Shown: piece by piece, positions 7,941-14,279 of the stretch
Layout of the letters: each line of letters begins with the position of its first letter
Position numbering within the stretch: the first letter of the stretch is position 1
Assembly: GCA_003577005.1 (NCBI GenBank)
Contig: QEUW01000185.1
Coordinates: 1-15,388 of the forward strand
Reading direction: 5' to 3'
DNA: 15,388 nucleotides
Source: Chloroflexota bacterium
GTDB lineage: Bacteria > Chloroflexota > Anaerolineae > Caldilineales > Caldilineaceae
Made by a program: the position numbers and the translations under genes
Notes under the pieces: model-generated
The model's input: only the letters and a program-made list of their open reading frames with translations
The model's database searches: none
What the model was told of the DNA's origin: nothing

Positions 7941-9275
7941 TCAAACCCGAATCTCCGCCTCCGTTGCGCCAAAGTGGACGTGCGTGCCGGAGGCCAACGT
8001 GACGCTGCGACCGGGGGAAACATCCCGCACCGTCCCATCCGCAGTTGTAATGACCCACTTGTTGGCCGAGAGATTTTGCAGCCCCCAGACTGACGGCTGG
8101 ATTGGATGTTGCACAACGGTGGCCAGGGTTTCACTGAGGTCAAAGGGCCGGTTGAGCTCCAGGTGGTGCGGATAGAGGCGCGTGTCATGGTTGAGCAGGA
8201 TGATCGGCTGTTCGCTCCCGCGCTTGAGCCGCAAACGGGGTGGTAACGGGATTGCCTGCTCACATGCCCAGCAGACCGGTGTGTGGCCGGCCCTCAGCCT
8301 GGCTGTGTCGTAAAAATTCTCTGCGCCACATTGGGTGCAGTACAAGATGCTGTCGCGCAGTTGCAAGAGCGCGCTGCACCATTCACTCTCGCGAACGCGT
8401 CCGTGGTGTGGGTCATGAATACCACTGGTGAAGGCGCGTGTAAAGAGATCGCGTATGGCCTGCGGGTAGAGCGGCCAGAAGGCCAGTGGGTTATCCTGCT
8501 CGCCGGGAACCGGCCAGTTGCTGCCGTCGGACGGGTCAAAGATAAAGAGCGGGTCATGGCCGTAGAGCCGGGTCATGGCGGGCTGGTCAAAACAGCGGAT
8601 GGCGAGTTCGCGCGCTCCTTCGAGCGGGTGGTGGTTGCAGAGCAGATAGAAGAGCAGCACGGCCAACGAGAAGAGATCCGTCTGCGCATTGGGTTCGGCC
8701 TCGCCGCGCACGATCTCCGGCGCCATAAAACGCGGGGTTCCACTGATGGCGCCCGGCGTGTTGTTGACATCCACATTGTCGTTGTCGCCGATGCGCACCT
8801 CACCGCTGTTGGGGTCGAAGAAGACGTTACCAAACGAAATATCCCGATAACAAAGACCCTTGGCATGGAGCTCCCGGTAGTGATAGGCCAGTTCAAAACC
8901 AGTCGTGATAAGTACATGGAACGAGGGGGTGACCCGGCGCGTCACCAAGTCGATCATGCCCTTGAAACGAGGCTCGCGCAGCGGCATGACATAGCCAAAG
9001 CTGGTCTCGTCATCTGGCTGTGCTGCCACATCGAGCGGCCAGAGAAAACGGTCGCTAGGTGCGCCAAAGCCGATGAGCTTTTGCAGGCGCGAGCGCAGCT
9101 GTGGGTCCTGCTTGCGGTACTGTGGGAAGTACCACTTGAGCGCCACCGGCTGGCCGGCCAGCGTCGCCCGGTAGACTTCCCCCTGGGCGCCACCACCTAG
9201 AAACTCTTCTACGACACAAGTCAGGCCCGTCATCTGCGCCTGTACGGTTGTGTGGATCGGTAATAGCTGGTTCAT
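7941..9275 (-). CDS. TerY-P-type Ser/Thr protein kinase with C4 zinc-ribbon and FHA-like C-terminus
   Basis: The 444-residue product starts with a Hanks-type kinase domain (~17-310). It shows the Gly-rich loop GGGAQGEV (27-34), VALK with K47, catalytic loop YRDISFGN (D145, N150), metal-binding GDND (D164 in place of DFG), GTPRFMAPE (179-187) and D200 of helix F. The HRD His is Tyr and the DFG Phe is Asn, so it is atypical, yet K, both Asp and Asn remain and activity is plausible. A zinc-ribbon follows, CTQC (313-316) paired with CWAC (335-338). The last ~90 residues resemble an FHA-like beta sandwich (HLELNRPFD to GTHVHFG). Kinase plus C4 ribbon beside PP2C and vWA is the TerY-P triad (compare E. 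coli YegI/YegK/YegL). Its ATG overlaps the PP2C stop by 4 bp. No transmembrane segment is seen. Confidence 0.9.
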   Translation of the reverse strand: MNQLLPIHTTVQAQMTGLTCVVEEFLGGGAQGEVYRATLAGQPVALKWYFPQYRKQDPQLRSRLQKLIGFGAPSDRFLWPLDVAAQPDDETSFGYVMPLREPRFKGMIDLVTRRVTPSFHVLITTGFELAYHYRELHAKGLCYRDISFGNVFFDPNSGEVRIGDNDNVDVNNTPGAISGTPRFMAPEIVRGEAEPNAQTDLFSLAVLLFYLLCNHHPLEGARELAIRCFDQPAMTRLYGHDPLFIFDPSDGSNWPVPGEQDNPLAFWPLYPQAIRDLFTRAFTSGIHDPHHGRVRESEWCSALLQLRDSILYCTQCGAENFYDTARLRAGHTPVCWACEQAIPLPPRLRLKRGSEQPIILLNHDTRLYPHHLELNRPFDLSETLATVVQHPIQPSVWGLQNLSANKWVITTADGTVRDVSPGRSVTLASGTHVHFGATEAEIRV

Positions 9276-10141
9276 GGCTGGCGATAGAGGATCCCTACGG
9301 AAATGTCGTCACCGCTGCCCTGGTCCGACGTGGCGCGTAACCAGCCGGGCATCTGTTGGCGCAACAAGCGTGTACCATCTACTGGCTGTTGGTTTACCAG
9401 TGTATAGATATCTGCCGCTGCCTGCAAAAAATCGCCATCTCCGATAAACGAATTGGCATAGCCATCGGTCGCCAGTAGCACAAGCGCCGGCGGCCGGTCG
9501 GACAACGGCTGGAAATAGGTGCGCACAAAACGCCAAGCATCAACCATACAGAGCGAGGTTGTGGCATCGCCAAAGAGCCGGGTGTCCACGGGAAGCGGTG
9601 GGCGCACCGACTGTCCATCTTCATCAACGATAACGATGTCACCGTCGCCAAGTTGCACATATAACAGAAAAGTGGTTGTCACCAGTGCCGCCACCACTGT
9701 GGCACCATAGGCGATGCGCGGATCGGTCTCCAGGCTGGCGCGCGCCTCATCGTTCAGCGCCTCAAGTTCGTGTGCGGTCAGCGGCAAAGCGGCCAGGTGC
9801 GCATCGACAAGCTGGTGCCAGCAACGAACCAACAGCGACGGCAATTTCTGTTCCGCCAGGTGTTTGACGTTCGCCAGGGCGCCGGTGCGGTAGTACTCAA
9901 GACCTAGGTCGCGCAGAATGGCGCGCGCCGCCCGCACGGCCAGTTGCGCGCCCACATCGCTGCGTATATAGCGCGGCCCCCCATGCCCATCGGCCAGCGC
10001 CAGCGCCACCAGCGGCCGCTCACCGTCATAGGCCGCCACCCAGTCGATAGCATCCTGGTTGGGTACTCCGGCGCGCAGATGGGTGGCGCCCGCGACAGTG
10101 CAACCAAAGACATGCCAGGGGAAACGGTTTGGTGCGATCAT
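9272..10141 (-). CDS. PP2C-family Ser/Thr phosphatase (TerY-P triad)
   Basis: The 289-residue product carries the PP2C metal-binding set: NQDA (28-31, D30), LADGHGG (D51, G52), YGATVV (145-150), LGDGDIV (164-170), LATDGYANS (D226) and SGDDISV (D278, D279). It would bind two Mn/Mg ions and remove phosphate from Ser/Thr, most likely on the kinase encoded next to it or its substrates. The start is ATG 10141, directly before IAPNRFPW; an in-frame ATG at 10207 would add 22 residues encoded by the heptad palindrome and is rejected. AGGAA lies ~13 nt upstream, a weak site. The upstream vWA gene ends 86 bp away, with a strong hairpin between. The stop overlaps the kinase start (ATGA). Confidence 0.92.
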   Translation of the reverse strand: MIAPNRFPWHVFGCTVAGATHLRAGVPNQDAIDWVAAYDGERPLVALALADGHGGPRYIRSDVGAQLAVRAARAILRDLGLEYYRTGALANVKHLAEQKLPSLLVRCWHQLVDAHLAALPLTAHELEALNDEARASLETDPRIAYGATVVAALVTTTFLLYVQLGDGDIVIVDEDGQSVRPPLPVDTRLFGDATTSLCMVDAWRFVRTYFQPLSDRPPALVLLATDGYANSFIGDGDFLQAAADIYTLVNQQPVDGTRLLRQQMPGWLRATSDQGSGDDISVGILYRQP

Positions 10142-10161
10142 ACATGCTTGATTCCTGATGT

Positions 10162-10224
10162 GTAATGCGTAATGCGTAATGCGTGTTCCGTGTTCCATAT
10201 CACCCATTACGGATTACGCATTAC
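10162..10224. repeat. Heptanucleotide inverted repeat between vWA and PP2C genes
   Basis: The left arm (10162-10181) is three tandem GTAATGC heptads. The right arm (10205-10224) is its reverse complement with one mismatch (19/20). The 23-nt loop contains GTGTTCC twice in tandem, so the 7-nt period runs on through the loop. It would form a long stem-loop in the operon mRNA. Confidence 0.9.
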
Positions 10225-10227
10225 GTG

Positions 10228-10923
10228 TCACCACACATCTTCCACATCTGCCGTCGGTTCAGGGGCTGCGGGAAGGGGGATATTGGTGGGGGCGGTGATG
10301 CCGGCGGCGGTCTGGGTGGCCGGTGATGAGGCGGCCTTGAGCACGGCGGTCGAGGCCCATTTGATAAACTTGACCAGATCAGTAGGGTTGTGGGCGTGAA
10401 GCGGTGCGATTTCGGGGTGGCCGATAAACTTTTGCAGCACATCGTGGTCGGCGTCGTCGCCAATGGCGATGGCAATCCGCACCGCCTTTTTACCCCACGG
10501 CTGGTCCATCAGCGCCTTGAGACCGGCATTGAAGTCATCAGTAGGGTGGCCGTCGGAGATGAGCACCAGCACCGGGGGCAGCCCGCGCGGCGGCATCTGT
10601 TCAACTGTTAGTGCATCGGCGACCATACGCAGCGCCTTGCCCATGTCGGTCACACCGTTGGCGCGCAGATCCTGCCAGCGAAAGTCGTTGACCGGCGTCG
10701 GCTGCGAAATGTGCCACTGTGCGCCGCTGGCAAAGGTGAGCGCCCGCACCAGCACCTGGGCATTGGGATTTTCTGCCGCCACCTTTTGCATCTCTGGGAT
10801 CGCTTCTTTGATGGCAAAGTTGAGCCGCTGGATCTTGTCCCCAGCCATAGAGCCGGAGCAATCGACGAGCCAGAAAAAGTGGAGCGGGCGGCTGGCCAGA
10901 GCGCCGCCGGGTAGTTTTGTCAT
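10228..10923 (-). CDS. TerY-like von Willebrand factor A domain protein (TerY-P triad)
   Basis: The product of ~231 residues is a single vWA domain followed by a ~40-residue Ala/Pro/Thr-rich tail. The MIDAS metal site is complete. Numbered from the ATG at 10929, it comprises DCSGS (D23, S25, S27), the GVTDMG threonine (T94) and SDGHPTDD (S125, D126). The opening PLHFFWLVDCSGSM and NPNAQVLVRALTF are typical of TerY/YegL-type proteins, cytosolic partners of a kinase-phosphatase pair. Two starts compete: ATG 10929 is only 3 nt from GAGGAG (10933-10938), while ATG 10923 is 9 nt away and is preferred. It is the first gene of the operon; its promoter has a LexA-like palindrome in the spacer. Exact function in the triad (scaffold or metal-dependent switch) is inference. 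Confidence 0.9.
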   Translation of the reverse strand: MTKLPGGALASRPLHFFWLVDCSGSMAGDKIQRLNFAIKEAIPEMQKVAAENPNAQVLVRALTFASGAQWHISQPTPVNDFRWQDLRANGVTDMGKALRMVADALTVEQMPPRGLPPVLVLISDGHPTDDFNAGLKALMDQPWGKKAVRIAIAIGDDADHDVLQKFIGHPEIAPLHAHNPTDLVKFIKWASTAVLKAASSPATQTAAGITAPTNIPLPAAPEPTADVEDVW

Positions 10924-10962
10924 GGCCATCGTCTCCTCGAATTAGCACGCGCTGTTGTTGTG

Positions 10963-10991
10963 ATTATACCAGAACATTTGTTCTGAGTAAA
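10963..10991 (-). promoter_or_regulatory. Extended -10 promoter of the vWA-PP2C-kinase-SH3b-hflX operon
   Basis: Read on the minus strand, TTTACT (10986-10991) and TATAAT (10963-10968) are 17 bp apart. The TATAAT is preceded by TGG, giving an extended -10. Predicted start is about 10956, ~30 nt before the first gene. The spacer is almost entirely filled by a perfect palindrome. Confidence 0.75.
10970..10985. promoter_or_regulatory. LexA/SOS-box-like operator in the operon promoter spacer
   Basis: CAGAACA-TT-TGTTCTG is a perfect palindrome with 7-bp arms. On the minus strand its core GAAC-AAAT-GTTC fits the GAAC-RNRY-GTTC centre of the LexA box known from Bacillus and reported for the Chloroflexota member Dehalococcoides. 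The flanking C and final C of the full consensus are replaced. Placement between -35 and -10 is ideal for repression. Confidence 0.6.
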
Positions 10992-11006
10992 CTTGCCGAC
11001 ATTGTA

Positions 11007-11065
11007 GCGCTCAAATCCGTAAGGACAGGTGCAGGTATCGATGGAAGTGAAACATGCTTGAGCGC
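11007..11065. repeat. Inverted repeat in the gap between the MFS and vWA genes
   Basis: GCGCTCAA (11007-11014) and TTGAGCGC (11058-11065) are perfect 8-bp arms 43 nt apart. A T6 run follows on the plus strand (11070-11075). The rest of 10992-11191 is AT-rich and I see no convincing gene in it. Confidence 0.4.
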
Positions 11066-11191
11066 GGTATTTTTTACTTTGATATAAATAATCCCAAGGT
11101 TGGTGTATGAAAATTTGGATAATTTTACTTGTTGATTCAAAATGGCGCAAGTCAGGTAAATGGGCAACAGCCTCTTATTACAGCCGTCCTT

Positions 11192-12499
11192 TCAAGAAGG
11201 AGCAGGAGCAAGGGCATGATCTGGCTCCCGCTGCTCAACATCACGGACCAGCGGGAGCGTATAGGCGCTGAGGCTCAACACGACCACCCCAATGCCGCTC
11301 ACGACAAAGAGCACTGCGGCGCCAGCGCCGGGACCGCTGCCCACCAGCCATTCCAATACCGGGATCAAAGCTCCGCCCGGCTGCATCCCCGGTTCTAACC
11401 AGCGGTCTACCAGTGGAATGGCCAACAGTTTGGCCAGGGGCAGCGCGATCCACGCTAACATGCGGCGCAGCGCAAAAACCCGCCCCTGGAGATCGGGCGC
11501 TACTTTGCTTTGCCAGATGGCCTGGTTCGAACCGTTCATAATAGGAACCGTAAAGACGTACCCGAACATACCAATCACCCAAGACAGCCACGAGCGCCCC
11601 AACCCCAGCGGCAACAAACCAAGCAACCCGCAGGCCATCCAGGCCAGGAGCACACCATGAATGCGCCGCCGTGGGCCACCCCATGCGCTCATCAACGCGC
11701 CCCCCAGTAGCCCACCAATTCCGCCAGCCGCCGACACCCAAGACCAAACGCTTACATCCTGTCCGCTGCGCGCCAGCACCATGGCCGCCAGCCCCGTCAG
11801 GGCCAGGCTGGAGACAAAGTTGCAGCCGGTAAAGACCAACTGCAATCCCAACAGACTGGGACGAGCCAACAGATAGCGCAGACCATATACCGTCTCGCGC
11901 CAGAAGTGGCCGGCCACGAGCGCACCATCTTCTGAAGGAGGCGGCTGAGGGACTTTTACAAGGAGCAGGACAGTCACGGCAAAGGCGAAAGTCAACAAGT
12001 CGATCACCAGGATGCCGGGCAGCCCGACCAACAGCAACAAGCCTCCAGCCAGGAGCGGCCCGCCGATTTCCGAGACCGACTGCGCTAGCGAATTGAGTCC
12101 GGCTGCGCGACCATACTGCTCTTTGGACAGCATAGTGCTGATGATAGCAGAAAACGCAGGCCACTGAAAGGTATAAAAGGCGCCTTTGAACGCCGTAGTA
12201 ATATACAGATGCCACACCTCCAGCCGGCCGAGGCTCACCAGCGTTACAACAGTGACGGTAGCCAGCGCCGCGGCCAGGTCGCTGAGGATCATCATAGTCT
12301 TGCGGTTGGAACGGTCTATAATCGTGCCGGCCACTGGACTCATGAAAATGGCCGGGAGGAGAAAGGCCAGGTTCAGTAGCGCCAACTCCTGCACGCGGCC
12401 GGTCTGGTTGAAGATCCAGATGGGCAGCGCAAAGGCAGTCAACGAGCTGCCCAGCAGCGACAGGAGCTGGCCAGACCAGATCCACATAAACGTGCGCAT
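11192..12499 (-). CDS. MFS transporter, MFS_3/enterobactin-exporter-like
   Basis: The 435-residue product is a 12-helix-type inner-membrane major facilitator. The first helices start at WIWSGQLLSLLGSSLTAF, and motif A (GTIIDRSNRK, ~58-67) lies between helices 2 and 3. A central polar loop (PQPPPSEDGALVAG) separates the two halves. The pattern matches the MFS_3 group, proton-driven exporters that include EntS- and MefA-like drug or siderophore efflux pumps. The ATG at 12499 has AAAGGAG 5 nt upstream. It is transcribed alone, divergent from the GNAT gene. A TATAAT on the minus strand (12550-12555) could be its -10, but the -35 region is poor. Substrate is unknown. Confidence 0.9.
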   Translation of the reverse strand: MRTFMWIWSGQLLSLLGSSLTAFALPIWIFNQTGRVQELALLNLAFLLPAIFMSPVAGTIIDRSNRKTMMILSDLAAALATVTVVTLVSLGRLEVWHLYITTAFKGAFYTFQWPAFSAIISTMLSKEQYGRAAGLNSLAQSVSEIGGPLLAGGLLLLVGLPGILVIDLLTFAFAVTVLLLVKVPQPPPSEDGALVAGHFWRETVYGLRYLLARPSLLGLQLVFTGCNFVSSLALTGLAAMVLARSGQDVSVWSWVSAAGGIGGLLGGALMSAWGGPRRRIHGVLLAWMACGLLGLLPLGLGRSWLSWVIGMFGYVFTVPIMNGSNQAIWQSKVAPDLQGRVFALRRMLAWIALPLAKLLAIPLVDRWLEPGMQPGGALIPVLEWLVGSGPGAGAAVLFVVSGIGVVVLSLSAYTLPLVRDVEQREPDHALAPAPS

Positions 12500-12616
12500 G
12501 GCAGCTCCTTTTGAAAGAACTGGCTAGGTAAGCGGTGCAGGAAATTATCATTATAGCTGAGTTGCGCCCGTCGGGCCAGCACTTCACGCGCCGGTCAGCA
12601 ATAGCAGACGCCGAGC

Positions 12617-12645
12617 TTGACTCTTCTATCCGGCGCAAGTACCAT
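12617..12645 (+). promoter_or_regulatory. Promoter for the GNAT gene
   Basis: TTGACT (12617-12622) and TACCAT (12640-12645) are separated by 17 bp. Predicted start is near 12652, ~23 nt before the ATG at 12675. That ATG is preceded by AGGAG (12664-12668). Confidence 0.5.
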
Positions 12646-12674
12646 ACGGACAACTTTCAAATCAGGAGAAAACC

Positions 12675-13127
12675 ATGCGCTCCGACCCTACGCTCACAAT
12701 CGAAAGCAGTCCCGCCCCAGCCGACCGCCAGATCGTCGGTAAGGGAATTGACGAGTACAACCGCCAATACGCTGGCGACGCCAACCACCAGGAACTGGCG
12801 GTTTTCGTACGCGATGCCGGCGGCCGTGTAATCGGCGGTCTCTTGGGCGACACCTACTACGGCTGGCTGGCTATCAACCTGCTCTGGATCGATGCGGCCT
12901 GGCGTGGCCGCGGCTATGGCCGCGCCCTCTTACATGCAGCCGAAGCGGAAGCGGTCCGCCGCGGCTGCCACCACGCCCACCTCGACACGCTCAGTTTTCA
13001 AGCGCTCGACTTCTACCTGAAGGAAGGCTACACCATCTTTGGTCAACTCGATGACCTCCCCCCCGGCCACACCCGTTACTTCTTGCAGAAAAACCTTGAA
13101 ACGCAGAGCGTAGAGCGTAGAACGTAG
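12675..13127 (+). CDS. GNAT family N-acetyltransferase
   Basis: The 150-residue product is a single GNAT domain that transfers acetyl from acetyl-CoA to an amine. The central strand AINLLWIDAAWRGRGYGRALL (~86-106) holds the acetyl-CoA pyrophosphate-binding motif R-G-R-G-Y-G. LDTLSFQALDFYLKEGY follows, the usual motif B with F-Y-x-x-x-G-Y. The ATG at 12675 is supported by AGGAG 6 nt upstream. The last ~8 codons (TQSVERRT) and the stop TAG lie in a heptad inverted repeat, so the natural C-terminus after FLQKNLE may have been replaced when the repeat arrived. Substrate is unknown; small acetyltransferases of this kind act on amines, antibiotics or protein N-termini. Confidence 0.92.
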   Translation: MRSDPTLTIESSPAPADRQIVGKGIDEYNRQYAGDANHQELAVFVRDAGGRVIGGLLGDTYYGWLAINLLWIDAAWRGRGYGRALLHAAEAEAVRRGCHHAHLDTLSFQALDFYLKEGYTIFGQLDDLPPGHTRYFLQKNLETQSVERRT

Positions 13128-13162
13128 AACAGTTCCAACGTTCTACGCTCTACGCTCTACGT
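13101..13162. repeat. Heptanucleotide inverted repeat covering the GNAT stop codon
   Basis: The arms 13101-13125 and 13138-13162 pair over 24 of 25 positions around a 12-nt loop. Both are built from 7-nt units of the type CGTAGAG/CGTAGAA. It has the same design and size as the element at 10162-10224 but a different unit sequence. It may act as a terminator-like or mRNA-stabilising hairpin between the GNAT and EamA genes. Confidence 0.9.
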
Positions 13163-13176
13163 TCATGAGGTTGGTG

Positions 13177-14095
13177 ATGGGCAGGTGGTATGTGTTGGGG
13201 GCAGCTATCTTGTGGGGGACGACAGGGACGGCGCAGGCCTTCGCCCCACCGGCGGCCAGCCCGGTGGCGGTGGGTGTGGTGCGGCTGGTCATCGGTGGTG
13301 TGGCGTTATTGGTATTGGCGCTGGCGCGGGGGACGTTGCGCCAGGCAACGCCTTGGCCATGGCTGCCGACCGCGTTGGCAGCCGGGAGCATGGCTGTATA
13401 TCAACTGGTTTTCTTTGCTGCGGTGCGACAAACTGGCGTTGCCGTGGGAACGGTGATCGCTATTGGCAGCGCACCGATGATCGCCGGGCTGTTGGGCTGG
13501 CTTGTGCGCGCAGAGCGGCCGAGCATCCGCTGGCTGCTGGCGACAATTTTCGCCGTGGCCGGGTGTGGATTCTTGGTGCGCAACGGCGGTGATCTCAACG
13601 TCAACGCGCTGGGCATCCTATTGGCGCTGGGAGCAGGGGCAAGCTACGCCCTCTATGCGCTGGCGAGCAAAGAACTGGTGGACCTCCACCCACCCGATGC
13701 GGTGGCGGCGGTGGCCTTCTTTGGCGGTGCGCTGCTGTTGGCTCCGCTGCTCTGGTTCCTCGACCTGCGCTGGCTGGGTGAACCGCGCGGGCTGCTGGCG
13801 GCGCTGCACCTGGGCCTGCTTGCTACGGCTGCGGCCTATGCGCTGTATGTGCGCGGGCTGGTGCGTATCCCAACCGCGACGGCGGTCACGTTGTCATTGG
13901 GCGAACCGGTGGTGGCGAACCGCGACGGCGGTCACGTTGTCATTGGGCGAACCGGTGGTGGCGGCTCTGTTGGGGGTCGTGGTGTTGGGCGAGCGGTTGG
14001 CAGGGATGGCGCTCGCAGGCCTTTTGCTGTTGCTCTTTGGGCTTGGCACCCTGGCCGTGCCAGATCGCACGAATCAACCAGTACACCATGAGTGA
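13177..14095 (+). pseudogene. EamA/DMT-family transporter, frameshifted by a 46-bp tandem duplication
   Basis: The frame from ATG 13177 (or 13165) encodes the hydrophobic helices of a drug/metabolite transporter of the EamA (RhaT/YdcZ-like) type with two five-helix halves, e.g. YVLGAAILWGTTGTAQAF and LLALGAGASYALYALASKEL. At 13872-13917 a 46-bp block is exactly repeated at 13918-13963. Because 46 is not a multiple of 3, translation after LSLGEPVVA shifts into a Gly/Arg-rich tail ending at 14091, losing the last helices. In the second frame the second copy continues with ALLGVVVLGERLAGMALAG and LLLLLFGLGTLAV, the expected C-terminus, to a stop at 14095. Removing one copy restores 290-294 residues, the normal length. 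The start 13177 has GAGG 6 nt upstream. It could be a pseudogene, a reversible phase variant or a sequencing error. Confidence 0.88.
13872..13963. repeat. Exact 46-bp tandem duplication in the EamA gene
   Basis: Positions 13872-13917 and 13918-13963 are identical over all 46 bases. Each unit begins AACCGCGACGG and ends GGTGGTGGCG. The unit causes a +1 shift of the reading frame. Confidence 0.97.
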
Positions 14096-14100
14096 CCTTT

Positions 14101-14234
14101 CTAATACTACAACCGCACTTAGCCAGAACCTGTGGCAGAGACCTCCGGGACGTGGCCGGCGAGATTCGGCGCATTCAGAGGCTTCTGCGGCCACCTCCCG
14201 GAGGTCGGTGAAGAAGTGCGGTTGTAGTACTAAT
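14101..14234. mobile_element. MITE-like nested inverted repeat
   Basis: Terminal inverted repeats of 19 bp (14102-14120 and 14214-14232) match at 18 positions. Inside, GACCTCCGGGA (14140-14150) pairs with TCCCGGAGGTC (14196-14206), and GTGGCCG (14152-14158) with CGGCCAC (14188-14194), so almost the whole unit can fold into one hairpin. CTAAT occurs at both outer edges (14101-14105 and 14230-14234) and may be a target-site duplication. No transposase is encoded, so it would be non-autonomous. It lies between the broken EamA gene and dam. Confidence 0.65.
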
Positions 14235-14244
14235 CGCTCAATTG

Positions 14245-14272
14245 TTGAGAGTGACCCAAAACGCGGTAGAAT
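14245..14272 (+). promoter_or_regulatory. Promoter of dam giving a leaderless mRNA
   Basis: TTGAGA (14245-14250) and TAGAAT (14267-14272) are 16 bp apart. The -10 ends 7 nt before the ATG at 14280, so the transcript should begin at or next to the start codon. No ribosome site lies upstream of the ATG, in agreement with a leaderless message. Confidence 0.55.
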
Positions 14273-14279
14273 AGCGGGT

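Noticed and set aside
8283..9200. A 305-codon plus-strand open frame antisense to the kinase gene
   Set aside because: The minus strand carries all kinase motifs; the antisense product shows no domain and no ribosome site.
10142..10207. N-terminal extension of the PP2C protein by 22 residues
   Set aside because: These codons consist of the heptad palindrome and precede the conserved start of the domain.
10964..11167. Short minus-strand frames, one with a Cys-containing stretch vaguely like a transposase zinc-ribbon
   Set aside because: No conserved motif is complete, no ribosome site is present and the frames run through the operon promoter.
11241..12653. A 470-codon minus-strand frame longer than the MFS gene
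   Set aside because: Its product is not hydrophobic and lacks motif A; the 435-residue frame has the membrane helices, motif A and a good ribosome site.
14037..14279. N-terminal extension of Dam by ~80 residues
   Set aside because: It would translate the tail of the EamA gene and the MITE-like element; Dam proteins begin just before FLKWAGNK.
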